Below are positions 11,413 to 26,216 of a stretch of 64,000 nucleotides of DNA, one piece after another. How positions within the stretch are numbered: position 1 is the first letter of the stretch; each line of letters begins with the position of its first letter. The notes under the pieces were generated by a model, which saw nothing but the letters and a program-made list of their open reading frames with translations, did not search any database and was not told the DNA's origin. Source of the stretch: Carex sylvatica (lineage: Eukaryota > Streptophyta > Magnoliopsida > Poales > Cyperaceae); contig CAXKVR010000671.1 of assembly GCA_964058845.1 (NCBI GenBank), positions 1 through 64,000 of the forward strand, written 5' to 3'. Made by a program: the position numbers and the translations under genes.

Positions 11413-12960
11413 AACTGACATATTCAAGTTCATAATGGAGTAGTCCATTTACGAAACAAATGGTGAGGAAAAAGGTTCTTGTTTTAGAAATTCATGCTCC
11501 AATTAATTTTTTTCAGAGGTTAAGCAAGTTGATTTTCATGGAATTTTTAATTATCTACATTAGTTCATTTCTGTAAATTAAGTTGGTCAGGAGTTCGGGG
11601 GCTATTTTTACTGTAATTTAGAACTGCCACCCTATATAATTAGAAACCAAAACTGTTGAAGATCGTTATATATTTTTTTAGTAATAGGTTGGAACTTGAA
11701 AGTAATCAAGCCATATAAATCCGATTTGCTATTTAAATCCAATTTACTATTTTCTTTTCCCCTTTCTTCAAAATTTCTGGATCCACATGGATTTTATTCG
11801 GATTTCGAACCTACAACTTCTCATAAGGAAAACATTATTTTTGCCACTAAACTAGAGATAATATTATTTATTTTTATTTTTTTATAGTTGATGGCAAATG
11901 CTCATCAACGATTATATTGATAAAAAAAAAGTTATTTTTATAAAACAGAAACCATATACAAGATCGGCCGTGTCCTAGTCTACATAACAATTTTAGTTGC
12001 CACTCCTAGTCTATATAACAATTTTTTTAACGACCGCTCTCCAACTTTGAATCTCAAGTGCCGTGTCCGCTATTAGGCGATGCACAGCCTTCTGTTTGTT
12101 GGTGAACAACCGCCTTAGAGGTGATATTATCGTATGCCCATTGCGTCTGATAATAAGAGTGTACCAGTGCTCCATATACCAGTTGGCCTCTGATAAGCAA
12201 ACTGTGTAGAAGCTTGCCAATATCCTTTTTCAACCCCTTTTTTAAATTATGTAAAGCCATATTTTCAATAATATTAAATGCATAAATTGTCAAAAAAGGT
12301 GATTGCAAATATAAATTAATTTGTCCTTTATTTACAATTTTTTTTTTTTTGAATTATTGATTAGATTGTCACAAAAAAAAAAAAAATCATTGTCCACTGA
12401 TTCTCTCTTATGTACAGTACTATAATTGGTACCTAGCCAGTGAAGTACACTAAGTTTTATTGTTTTATTGTTTTAGCGTGATGTTTTAATACGGATGGTG
12501 TAAAAAATTTACTAAAAGATCTGTCTGGTGGCTGCTTTGCTTTGGCTGTCATTGCAACATTCATAGTTATTATTTTCTTTTTGGTAAAAAAAGACTTTGA
12601 CCAAGTGAAAATCTTCTATCAGCCTATCAATCTCCAGCTTGTACATACAGGTCTAAGAATCTTAAGTATCTCCAACGGATGAAATTATATTATGCAATCA
12701 CATTTTAAATTACAGAAGGGCATAATATTTTTAACTATAAAGTTTGGTGACTATGCACTGTTCATTGTTTATGATTTTTAGACTTCTGAAACAGGCATCG
12801 TTTGGTCTCCAAATTAGCATGGAAATTTCCCCGTGAATTAAGGCTCCTCATGCGTTACGTGTCACTCAGAGTCAATAAAATACACCATATTTTCAAATAG
12901 ATTTACTTTAGAAAGAAGGCATCAAACTGCTTCGTTCAAATATCGAACCGAACTAACAGT
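11413..12960. other. Intergenic upstream of Chi1
   Basis: No gene recognised. A W-box core TTGACC occurs at 12597-12602, about 510 bp before the Chi1 start. Reverse-strand open frames near 12.0-12.3 kb show no family features. Confidence 0.4.
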
Positions 12961-12992
12961 CATAATTAGTCAAAATCCAGAAGTCTCCGGTC

Positions 12993-13050
12993 CACGTGTA
13001 AACATCCGTTCAATTCACAAATTGAAAATTGCATCACAACATCCGCTATA
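12993..13050 (+). promoter_or_regulatory. Chi1 core promoter: G-box and TATA box
   Basis: CACGTG (G-box, a bZIP/bHLH site) at 12993-12998 and TATAAAT at about 13044-13050, about 57 bp before the ATG. The TATA-to-ATG spacing is short and similar to that in Chi2 and Chi3. Confidence 0.65.
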
Positions 13051-13103
13051 AATGCATGCTATCTATCAACTCACCTCACAACTTCACACATATCTGTATC
13101 TGA

Positions 13104-14256
<1,153 letters not shown>

Positions 14257-14839
14257 AAATTGAGGGTTTGGTCATAACTGGAAATGAGTGCTTAGTTAAT
14301 GTTAGAATGAATAAAAGCACGAGACATATTGAATAATAATGTTTGTAGGCTTAGCAAGCTACGAGATATTTCTGGAAATAAATTACAAGTTTGTCAATTA
14401 TTTATTACATTTTAAAGCATTGTTGAATGTATGATTATGGCGGTGACCCAGTCAACAGTTTTGTCTGGGAGAGGTACTTCTCTTTGACTCTGTTCGTTCA
14501 GGATGGTCCCAACAAAAACCGAAAATTTTAAAAATATCATAATAAAAAAAATTAAATCAAATAACTACAAAATTCTGAAAAATCAAAAAAATATCTTGAC
14601 CGCATTCCCGCAACTCTTTTTTTTTTCTTTTCCTTTTCCTTCTCTAACTGAAATGCGGCCCGAATTTGATTATAATATTTTTTTTAATCAGTAGATGCGG
14701 CAGCTCTATTGATTATAAAAATGATCATATATTATTTTATGTTTTGGTTGTTTTTTTATGAAAAATTCTAATAATTTATTCGTTCATAACTCTAAATTAA
14801 TTTTTATTACAAAGAAGTCCAATTATATATATATATATA
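14257..14839. other. Chi1 3' flank
   Basis: Includes the probable 3'UTR and AT-rich DNA; it ends in a (TA)n run at 14824-14840. No gene. Confidence 0.5.
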
Positions 14840-15181
14840 TAGAGTACGGCTACCATACATTGTAATGCATAAGCACCTTTGTGCATTGGACTATAAATCA
14901 CGGATTTAAAGTCCAAATAATCGATCCAAACCGTTCATCTTGTTCTCCATATTAATATGTGCTTGGAGACCAAATTTTATATTTTTTGGAATTTGTTTAC
15001 TATTTATTAAGTCACTTTGAAAATCACTGATCCAACGGTGCCTTTTGATTTTACTGTAACCGTTGGATCAGCGATTTTCAATGTGGCTTAATAAATAGTA
15101 AAAAAATTCCAAAAAATGTAAAATTTGGTCTTCAAGCACATATTAATATGGAGAACAAGATGTATGGTAGACTTACTCTAT
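14840..15181. mobile_element. Foldback MITE F4 in (TA)n
   Basis: Ends TAGAGTACGGCTACCAT and the complement of ATGGTAGACTTACTCTA. The inner arms carry the common core (TTCTCCATATTAATATGTGC, GGAGACCAAATTT, AACCGTTGGATCAG). (TA)n microsatellites abut both ends, at 14824-14840 and 15180-15192. Confidence 0.8.
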
Positions 15182-15198
15182 ATATATATATAGAGAGA

Positions 15199-15620
15199 GG
15201 TTGGCTACTATGCTTATATAAGCATATCCCCACATATGCTTATAACTCATTTTTATTTTTTAAATGTTCAAATGATCGATCTGAACCGTTAGATGTGATC
15301 TCTATATTGAAATGTGCTTGGAGACCAAATTTTACATTTTTCTAAATTTTTTTACTATTTATTAAGCCACTTTGAAAATCGCTGATCCAATGGTAGCTTA
15401 ACAAAACAGTAAAATCAGAAGCCACCGATGGATCAGAGATTTTCAAATTAGCTTAATAAATAGTAAAAAAATTTAGAAAAATGTAAAATTTGGTCTCCAA
15501 GCACATTTCAATATAGAAATCATATCTAACAGTTCAGATCGACCATTTGGACATTGAGAACACAAAAATGAGTTATAAGTATATGTGGGGATATGCTTAT
15601 ATAAGCATAGTAGCCAACCT
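15199..15620. mobile_element. Foldback MITE F5 in (TA)n
   Basis: Ends GGTTGGCTACTATGCTTATA and its complement at 15601-15620. The core TGGAGACCAAATTT and ACTATTTATTAAGCCAC is present in both arms. It shares the (TA)n run at 15180-15192 with F4 and has another at 15621-15637. Its outer ends differ from those of F4 although the cores match. Confidence 0.8.
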
Positions 15621-15748
15621 ATATATATATATATATGATAGTGGTGGTGGTGGTAATTAAAAATAATTTTGGTTTTGTAAGAAAAAAATTATTCTAAACT
15701 TTATCAGACACTAGGTAATACCTATATGACTCGAATTAAGAGTGCTGG

Positions 15749-16401
15749 TCAGGACTGGCAAAAAAATTCGTAGTTCGTGATTCAATTTGAGTTTGATTTG
15801 AGTTTAATTCGATTCAAAATTAGTTTATTCTGAAACAAATCAAACTCAAACTGAATATAATTCGTTCAAAATTGATTCGCGAACTATTTAGGTTCGAATC
15901 TCAAATAATGCAACTAATGGATTCAACCATTAATCTTTAATAATGTATGAACTAAACTTATATCACAGTTCAAAATTGTTAATATAATGGTAACTTATAA
16001 TAAAAAATATTTCAGCAGCGTAACAAATTAACAATGAAATAAGTTCTATTTGACTAGGTCTATGCAGTGATTTTAATCAATTCAGCAGCGTAAAAGGTAA
16101 GGGCATCTTGAATTGGCCCATAATACATTAGTTGCATTATTTGAAAGGTAAAAGGAAACCGTGTGAATTTTATTCCGCGAGAAGAAAACTAATGCATAAA
16201 CTACCGGTATAACTAGGACTTCTAAAAAAATTTGTAGTTTGTAATTCGATTGACTTCGATTCAAAAAATTTGTAGTTCGCAATTAATTCAATTCGAAATT
16301 AGTTCGTTTTGAAATAAATCAAACCACTTCGATTCAAATCTTATTCAAATTCAAACTCAAATTGGAACAAATTCGATTTGGTTTGATTGGTTTACAACCC
16401 T
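15749..16401. mobile_element. hAT-like non-autonomous element (8-bp TSD)
   Basis: Exact 8-bp duplication AGTGCTGG at 15741-15748 and 16402-16409. The ends are weakly inverted (TCAGGACTGGCAAA against the complement of TTTACAACCCT). The inside is rich in repeated TTCGATTCAAA / TTTGAATCGAA words in both directions. No transposase. Confidence 0.65.
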
Positions 16402-16636
16402 AGTGCTGGTTGTTCCTTGGTCACCCGCAAGCTGTCGCATTTAAAAAAAAATTAAAAAATTTAATAATTATTGTAGCCAGCAAATTTAGTTCAATCTATT
16501 ATATTAACCAGGTTTCGTTTAAGGTAATAAATTGCTCGATCCTTGGACAATATTTGGTCTTAAATTTCAAAAGGAAAAGAAATAAAAGGCCGAATAAACA
16601 AATGAATAAAAGGGAATATATATATATATAGAGAGA

Positions 16637-16980
16637 GAGAGAGGAGATCAAGTTACAATAATCATTTTTTATATTTTTAAAGTTCAAATCGTCGATTCAA
16701 ATTATTAGATGTGATCTCTACAATAAAATGTGCTTGGAGACCAAATTTTACAATTTTTAGAATTTTTACTATTTATTAAGATGGGTACAAAAACTAGTCA
16801 AATTCAGACCATTGAATTTTGTACCCATCTTAATAAATAGTAAAAAAAAATGTAAAATTTGGTCTCCAAGCACATTTTATTGTGGAGATCACATCTAACG
16901 ATTTGAATCGACGATTTGGACTTTGAAAATATAAAATATGTTTGTTGTAACTAAAAAATTGTTGTAACTTGATCTCTCTC
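16637..16980. mobile_element. Foldback MITE F6
   Basis: Ends GAGATCAAGTTACAA and the complement of TTGTAACTTGATCTCTC. The core TGTGCTTGGAGACCAAATTT is present in both arms and the centre folds around GATGGGTACAAAA / TTTTGTACCCATC. A (TA)n(GA)n run precedes it. F7 follows directly. Confidence 0.78.
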
Positions 16981-16981
16981 A

Positions 16982-17376
16982 TATGCTAATATGTTATGCG
17001 TAGAATAGAGGGCCTCCGTGCAATGGCTCAATATTTGACTTTTAAAATTATTAACGGTCGATCCGAACTGTTTATCTTGTTCTCCATATTAATATGTGTT
17101 TGGAGACCAGATTTTATATTTTTTAAAAAAAAATTTACTATTTTTTTAGATTTATTGAAAATTGCTGTTTTCAGCAAATCTGGACCATAAAAAAACAGTG
17201 ATTTTCAATAAATCTAAAAAAATACTAAAAAATTTTCAAAAAATATAAAATTTGATCTCCAAACACATATTAAATGGAGAACAAGATGAACAGTTCAGGT
17301 CGACCGTTAGAATTTAAAAATATCGAATATTAAACCATTTCACAAAGACCCTCTATGCTACGCGTAGCATGCTAGC
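16982..17376. mobile_element. Foldback MITE F7
   Basis: Left end TATGCTAATATGTTATGCGT matches the complement of the right end (ACGCGTAGCATGCTAGCA) with some mismatches. The arms carry TTCTCCATATTAATATGTG and GGAGACCAGATTT. It is followed by a (TA)n run at about 17385. Confidence 0.78.
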
Positions 17377-19168
17377 AGGTTCCTATATATATATATTTGG
17401 ACTTGGACCCAATTGATTTCTGGTCAAGTCGTGCTCAGATGATGTTCTCCCATTTTACTCGATCAATCAGGATAAGAGTTTTAAATCACATGGAATTATT
17501 CAATGTTTAATTAATATTGAATTAGTAAAACATGACCTCTGAATTTTTTTTTTTAATTTATATCTATTTTCAAATTTTTTTTTTGCGTACAGAATTGCCT
17601 ATGCGTACTATAATACTAATAACCTCCTAGAAATTCCCACAAAGTTTGAGAAAGTTTGCTAAAGCTTGTATCTTCAGAGACATTGTTTGGATAATTGCAT
17701 TTGCTACTGGAATATATGTTAATACTTGAATTTAGAAAATACTTTTTTTGACAAAATTTGTTTCCAACTATAGAACGTAATTACTGTGTCCAAATAAATT
17801 ATCCATCAGTTTTTGTTAGTTTTGTGTGATTTTTCATTTAATATTTTGCAAAATATTTAGAGAAATTTTCTGATTAATTAAATACTTTCGACGAGATGTG
17901 AATTTAAATATTTAATGCACAAAGAAAACCGTGGCATTCATATAGTTGTATGAAATTGGGTTTTATTCAAAGAGATTTGGACAACTTTTATTCAAAGTCG
18001 GGCTCAATTCTTCTGATCAGTATTGAGATTCTTATGAACAATTTAAAAATTAATAAATTTAAATGACTATGTGAATCTAAATCATCTGCAAGAATTTTGA
18101 CACATATATATTGATTTATGTCCGACTTTGGATACAGCTTTCTTTTATTTGTTTTTTCTTCTAGTTAATGTTGAAGTTCACCTAAATTTTTAATATGGAT
18201 CTTTAATCTGAATTTCAAATTTGCAACATATGATACGTAAAATATTGTCTTTGTCACTAAATTAAAAGTTCTCAACATTTAATATTTTTGAAAGTTACTA
18301 ATTAATATTTCCTTAAAAAAATGCTAATTAATACATAATGTGTTTTAACATTACTATTTCTTATATTAAAAGTATCATTTATATAGTGTCTGAAAATGGA
18401 AATGAATATCTGTATATAGTTTTGGTGAAATGACATTCATAGTTTCAAAACACTTCAAATTCATCTCTAAGTCCAGCACACAAGATTCATGTCCAATTGA
18501 TCCGATCTCCGCATTAGGAATCTTTTCTTATTTTGAATAGTATGTTCGATCACAAATTTTGCATAAAAAACAATTCTAAAATAAATTCTGCATTAAGCTG
18601 ATTTAGACAAATAAGTATATCTTTGGAAACGTTAAAAAATGTATACTATAAAAAGTATTTTTTGAAAGTTTAATTGTACCTTAAATAAGAAAAGGATTGA
18701 ACTTATGAGTCATGTAATCACCACAAATAAGTTGCGAAAATAATTTTATTGTAAATATTGATAATATGATATAACTAAAAAGTTGAAAAAATAAATCTTA
18801 TTTATTATCATGATTTTACTAACTGGATTCGGATGAAAACAGTTTTGCAACATTTAAGACTTACATCTCTACAAAGATTTGGACAGAGTTTTATTGATTG
18901 ATTCTTTATAAATAGTAGTATAGTACCAATCATAATAAAATAATAAATCAAGAGGGAATAGGTAACAAGTGCTACGTAATGCTTATCTTTGGATAAGTTA
19001 TATATACGTGTTTAATTAATATTTGTGTTGCTCTTCAAATCTATTTGTCTAAATACTGCAGAAAGATATGTCGTTTTATGTACACCGGCATCCTTAAATT
19101 TCAGTTTAGAAGGAATGTTTTCAGACAATTATTTTTGAAAATTGATAGTAGAAAGTTTGGGCATATTA
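17377..19168. other. AT-rich intergenic DNA
   Basis: No coding, RNA or repeat structure recognised on either strand. Confidence 0.4.
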
Positions 19169-19538
19169 ATTACACGAGGAGGGTTCTAATGCCTCATTGC
19201 CTTTTCTATTTTATTATATTTTATATCTTATATCTTTGTTTTCAAAGTCAAAATTGTTGATCCGAACCGTTCAACATAATATCCATACTAAAATATGATT
19301 AGAGATGAAATTTTATAATTTTTGAAAATTTTTAACTATTTTTAAATATGGATACAAAATCATTGTTTTCTGAATGAACCAAAAACAGTGATTTTGTATC
19401 TATCTTAAAAAATAATATAAAATTTCATCTCTTTACATATTTTAGTATAAATATTATGTTGAGCGGTTCGGATCAACAGTTTGAACTTTGAAAATAAAGA
19501 TATAAAATATGAGATATTAGAACCCTCTTGTAATTACA
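19169..19538. mobile_element. Foldback MITE F8
   Basis: Ends ATTACACGAGGAGGGTTCTAAT and the complement of ATTAGAACCCTCTTGTAAT. The arms contain GATCCGAACCGTTCAACATA and AAAATCATTGTTTT. It belongs to a subgroup with a TTTAGTATAAATAT-type core, together with F11 and F12. Confidence 0.75.
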
Positions 19539-20190
19539 GTACATTAGAAAAAAAAATCTGATGAGAATAAAATTGATACAGGTAAATTACTGCAAGTATT
19601 GTTTTTGTTTTTCTTAAACGCAGGCAATGTAAACGAAATAAATGCAGTATATTCATTTTTTTAGTCTCTCAATTTCAAAGAAACAGTAATACAAAAGAAA
19701 AAGTACACATGGAAGGTTAAAAGAAGTTGCAGCTGGCATCGGTAAAAGACTAAAAGCAGGTCAGAGATGTTGACAAGCTTTTAGGAGATGGGAAAGACAA
19801 TTCTATTGTTTTTATTTTAATATTTGGATATAAATTGATTGGAGTCATCCAGGAAAATAAGCAATGGGAAAAGGTGCCACGATTCGTTGTTTTGATAAGT
19901 GTATATTTGAGATTTTTGAGTCACTTTTGTTTTGTGCTTCTGACTCGTTATAAATAAATAGAGCAACAACAATCCATACAGTGAAGTAACTATTAACCTA
20001 ACTCTGTAAATTTGGTTTTATGGCCGACATGCGCATGCCGTCGCATATTCCAAAAGTCACTGTCACAAAACAACACGCATCCTAGTTCATACCATAGCTT
20101 CTAGGAAACTAATCCACACACCTCTATATATACAATTCAGTTCTAAATAAGTAACACAAGCACACCATAATCGATCATTAAATAGTACTA
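19539..20190 (+). promoter_or_regulatory. Chi2 upstream region and core promoter
   Basis: TATATATA at 20125-20132, about 60 bp before the ATG. The segment from about 20046 (CCAAAAGTCACTGTCACAAA) onward is homologous to the Chi3 promoter, except that in Chi3 a copia element splits it within this very phrase. Upstream of 20046 no homology or known sites were assigned. Confidence 0.7.
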
Positions 20191-21848
<1,658 letters not shown>

Positions 21849-22040
21849 GATCAAGATTCTGATGCTGATGGAGTCTCTATATAGCAACATGGCAACTGTC
21901 TGATTAATTAATAAGCAGCAAAATGGCAATTAATGGTATCTAAATATTCCAGTGGAAATTATTAGTTTTGTGTTGGGTGAGTGAACTAATAAGTTTGGTG
22001 AGTAAATTTAAGGAATATGGTAAAATAATTGTGATTTACA

Positions 22041-22145
22041 CTATTGTGCGTTATGTAATAATCTATGGTGGTTATATATGCTATATTATGTTTTATTAAT
22101 AATATCTCATTAATAATCTATTGTGCGTTATGTAATAATCTATGG
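22041..22145. repeat. 28-bp direct repeat, period 77 bp
   Basis: CTATTGTGCGTTATGTAATA plus eight more identical bases occurs at 22041-22068 and again at 22118-22145. The second copy directly abuts the 5' end of the LINE. It appears to be a local duplication in the Chi2 3' flank. Confidence 0.85.
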
Positions 22146-23790
22146 AAGGCTGACAAGGTATTTCGATCACAAACAGGGGCTTAGGCAGGGGACCCACTAT
22201 CCCCTCTGCTATTTATTTTGGTCACAGACTCACTACAATGGTTCCTAAATAACTCCAAGCAATGTATGCATCCGCGAATGGTAATTGAACCACATGAAAT
22301 ACAATTTGCAGATGATACCATTATATTCGCAAAAGCGCACCCAACAACATTACGAGTTATATCACTTGTGCTGGACCTTTACGAGAGCCTAACGGGTCTC
22401 AGAATCAACCATAACAAGAGTAGCTACATACCAACAGCAATACCAATAAACTTGATCCCAACAATCTCGGCCATCTTAGGATCTAGGAATTTTGAGCTAC
22501 CCATGAAATACCTGGGACTCCCTTTAACAAGGAAAAAGCCCAATCTCACTGACTTTGCGCAACTTCTCATCGCCGTTCAAAGAAGGATGGAAGGTTGAAA
22601 ATCAAACTTACTCTCGTATGGGGGAAGGGTAACGCTGGTAAAAGCGGTATTGACGGCCATTCCATTGCACTTTATGCAGGCCATGAAAATACCTAAAGGG
22701 ATAGTCAAGAAATTAGATAGAATGAGGAGGAGGTTCTTGTGAAGAGGGAATGATACGTGTAGTGGAATACACTGTCTTGTAAATTGGAATCGAGTCTGTG
22801 CATTAAAATCTAATGGAGGAATGGGTATTATCAGTCTAACGGTGCAAAACGACGCACTATTGACCAAATGGCTATGGAAAATCGGGGCACAGCAGCAGGG
22901 CAACTGGGCTCGAACACTGCAACAATTGTATATAATACATGAGCCAAGGGAGATCATACAACACAGGAAAGAGTCATTCTTCCTAGACAATCTACGAATG
23001 CTTCTGCCGTTTTACAACGCATCTACAAAACAGGCACAAAATGGGGGACAAATAGAATGGAGATGGACGGCAAGCAGGACATTCACCAGTGCCTCAGCAT
23101 ACAGACTCATGAGAGAGTCGGGCATAGTCTGTCAGTACTACAGAACTATATGGAAAATGAAGGTGTCACCAAAGGTACTGGTTTTCATTTGGCTTCTAAT
23201 ACAGGACCGAACCCTAATGCAAGCAAATATGCTGAGTAGAGGCCTACAGGTTACACCAGGATGTGCTATGTGCCACTCAACTGTCGTAGAGAACAGAGAC
23301 CACCTCTTGTGGACCTGTAGATTCGCGAGCAGATTTTGGAGAGGCATTACGGCGCGCATGAATGTATTCTTAACAATGGCAACACCCACTATTATGCAAG
23401 CGTGGTGGGAACTAAGGGAAGCAGTGCCGATGATTGACCAGAGGATGAGGGACATGGTCTGGGTAGCGGGTTGCTGGGCACTGTGGCGGGAGAGGAATCG
23501 ACGTATTTTCTCACACGAAAGAAAAACAATCCAGGGGCTAATATGTGAAACGGTTACAGAAATCCGACAATGGATGGAGCATTGCTAGCCAAAGGAGGCT
23601 ACTTTTTGAATTTTCATAATTACTAAATTAGAGGAATGAGGTTGTAATTAATGTTTTACTTTTCTTAGATAGGAGGTGCCGTAAATAAACAATTTAACTC
23701 TTCTTTTAATACAAAATTGTTAGAGGCTAAGCCTCTAACCCTTAAAAAAAATATATATATATATATATAAAAAAAAATAAAAAAAAAAAG
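22146..23790 (+). mobile_element. 5'-truncated L1-type LINE, ORF2 C-terminal half
   Basis: Reverse transcriptase and downstream parts of a plant L1 ORF2. QGLRQG / DPLSPLLF (split by a one-base frameshift near 22188) is followed by the catalytic FADDTIIF, GLRINHNKS and YLGLPL. After 22600 come SYGGRVTLVK and GGMGIISL, then a zf-RVT zinc finger CAMC..HLLWTC, and finally WRERNRRIF and a stop at 23588. Two in-frame TGA codons stand where tryptophan is expected (near 22596 and 22740). The 3' end is GCCTCTAACCCTT followed by an A/TA-rich tail to about 23790. Endonuclease and the first RT blocks are absent. No flanking duplication was found. Confidence 0.88.
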
Positions 23791-23932
23791 AAGAAGAAAA
23801 GTTAGACCAAAAGCACATGGAGTGTATTTAAAGGGTATAGACACTGAAGATAACTATGACATTTCTTTGGGGTTTTTGTTTTCTATTGAAATGCCAAAAG
23901 AAATCTTTCGCCAAAGAATAGTGTGGTCTGGA

Positions 23933-24785
23933 TGTTGGATTTATTGTCAACTTCGTTGGATTCAATGTCAACATTGAGCATATATGTAATCTAATTATGA
24001 ATTGTTTACTGTCATATATGGTTGTCAATTAAAATGATCAAATAAGGTAATAAACAATTAATATATTCATTAGGATGTGGTCCATAAATGTGTAGAACAA
24101 TTTAAATAAAGATCAAATCATTGATGGACTGATTTAGAAATTTGTAATTCAGAAAAGTATATTTTCAGAGATCGAAAATATGCTTTTATGGAGGGTTGTG
24201 CTGTATGCATAGACATCGATGCAGTCGCACAAATTTTGATGTTTCAGCACGGTTTTTGATGCACATCTCATTATACCTTTTTCAAATTGGCTGATAACCA
24301 CAAAGGTTATTATATATAAGAATTGGTCCCCAAGGCACAAGGTAACCAAAAATATCACAGAAACTGAACATATGTTTTTTTTCTCTTAAGAAAAATACAG
24401 TTCTGTGTGTCTTCTCTTCTCCTTCCACTATCAAAGAATAGAGAGGATTTCTCAAGGGCAACGCCTTGCTGTCTTGGAAGACTTATTCCGACCCGACGAC
24501 AAAAGGCGAGAAGGACTTCTTGTCATTGAAGACTTGTCTCGTGCTCATGGAGACGGCTTGCTCTACTATGACTTTGGTTATTCCATGACAAACGATATGG
24601 AATCAGGTATTATGTTCCGCACTTATAATTTATGTTTTGGATCTCTTTGGCATAGGACGGTTCTTAGGTTAAGGTGGAGAACTGTTTCTCCTTCTCCGGA
24701 GTATAAGTGTTTGATCCTTAGATGAAATATAATTGTTTGATCTCTAGATAAAACGTAATTATTTAGTATTTATGATTCTCCAACA
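23933..24785 (+). mobile_element. Solo LTR, family L1a, TSD CTGGA
   Basis: Starts TGTTGGAT and ends CTCCAACA, with the exact 5-bp duplication CTGGA at 23928-23932 and 24786-24790. Module D copies 3 and 4 lack the insert, giving an empty-site check. It contains a TATA-like TTATATATAAG near 24310 and an open frame at 24405-24725 that is not conserved in the second copy at 36526-37629. Without internal region or second LTR it is a solo LTR left by recombination. Confidence 0.88.
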
Positions 24786-24974
24786 CTGGATAATTTAGAC
24801 TCTACTTTTGAATTAATACTTCATCAAAATAAGCATATATAATGAATTAACTTTTACATAATCTTTTTCGAAAGTTGGCTTAAAAAGCCAACAGATATAT
24901 TAATTAAAAAATGTTATTTACAGAGCCTACTCTCTAATATAATACAAACTAGAATTTAGGTAACTCGAATTACA

Positions 24975-25355
24975 AAATCAACTGAGTAGAACTAGAATAT
25001 TATTAAGTTCATCAAGTCTTTTGGTGAACTCAAGTCTAAAATCTGTCAAATCGATTTCAAATTACAAATTTGAACCAGTAGAATCCACCTACCTTACGAG
25101 TGATGTGTCTACATGTGAAAATTTTAAACATTCGAATTAATTTAGTATAAAGTCAAGTGGTCAAAATTAGAAGGTTAATAAATTAATTTTAATACATTTT
25201 TTTTTGAACATTTTTTTGACCGATTGACTTTATACTAGATTAATTTGAATGTTTAAAATTTCACATGTAGACGCATCACTCTTAAAGTAGTCGAATTTCA
25301 ACAGTTCAGATTCGTTATTTGAAACTGATTTGACGAGTTTTACTCAATCAACTAG
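24975..25355. mobile_element. Foldback MITE F9
   Basis: Inverted arms: TCAACTGAGTAGAAC against the complement of GTTTTACTCAATCAACTA, and ACATGTGAAAATTTTAAACATTC against its complement near 25250. The arms meet near AGTCAAGTGGTCAAAA / TTTGACCGATTGACT. Related to F1 and F15 rather than to F2. Confidence 0.7.
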
Positions 25356-25559
25356 TGAATAACACAGCAAGAAGCAACACGTAAGTTCCCGCTAGATCCA
25401 CCCCTCCAATCCCCCGCATATTGTTAAACAATGCGCTGCCACCGCATGATTTCATTGATCATATCATTTATTAAAATGTATACGGCTTCTCTTTGCCAGA
25501 TAGGAGTCTCCTATTTCCTTTCCTCCATATCGCTCAGACTCCAGACATAGCTTGGATAG

Positions 25560-25785
25560 GTAGAAAATCATTTGATTTAAAAAAATTTGCATCATTCAGA
25601 TATTTGATTTTCTAAATATCTAAAAAAATAGTAAAAAAATTTCTAAAAAATATAAAATTTGGTCTCCAAACACATATTAATATGGAGAACAAGATGAACG
25701 GTTCGGATCGACCGTTAAAATTTTAAAAACTCGAATATTGAGCCGTAGCACCGTAGTCCTCTATACAACCCATAGCACCCTAACC
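25560..25785. mobile_element. Foldback MITE F10, left arm lost
   Basis: Contains a complete right arm of the common core (ATTTGGTCTCCAAACACATA, ATGGAGAACAAGATGAACGG, GGATCGACCGTT), but the matching left arm is missing beyond about 60 bp. Confidence 0.65.
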
Positions 25786-25794
25786 TAGCTTACT

Positions 25795-26216
25795 CAGCAA
25801 GACATTATTCTGACAACTCAGGTCGATAATTCCAAACCCTCCATTCTTCTTGAGGACACATACCCTATCTCAGTTTACGAGACAGTTTATACCATGGTAT
25901 GCCTCATTACCTTTTCATAGGAAAGATCTTCTCATCTTGTCAATGTGTTGCACAATTTCTTTCGGTACCTTAAGAGCCTGCATATAGTGAAGCGGCAATG
26001 CAGTGAGAACTGTCTTGACTAGAGTGATTCGACCTCCATAAGACTGAAAGTTTGATTTTCATCCTTCCATCCTACTTGAACCGTTGCTAGCATCGGTTGG
26101 AAGTTAATTTTCCTTGGCTTTCTGATAGACAGTGGCAATTCCAAGTATGTAATTGGTAATGCATTAGCGGTGAAGACGGAATGTTACCCTATGAGGTGGG
26201 TCGGTATTGCCACGGG
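25795..26216 (-). pseudogene. LINE ORF2 fragment, minus strand
   Basis: Reverse translation gives YLELPL, then SYGGRITLVKTVLTALPLHYMQ, MRRSFL, GINCLVN and NGGFGIIDL. It aligns with the LINE at 22.5-22.9 kb (SYGGRVTLVK, MRRRFL, GIHCLVN, GGMGIISL). TGA codons replace tryptophan at three places, two of them shared with the other LINE. A one-base frameshift precedes the MEG block. A run of T follows on the + strand at 26220-26232. Confidence 0.8.

Noticed and set aside
22041..22145. 28-bp repeat as the LINE target-site duplication
   Set aside because: Both copies are on the 5' side of the LINE and none follows the A-rich tail.
24405..24725. Open frame of 106 codons as a small gene
   Set aside because: It lies inside a solo LTR and the frame is not conserved in the sister LTR at 36526-37629.
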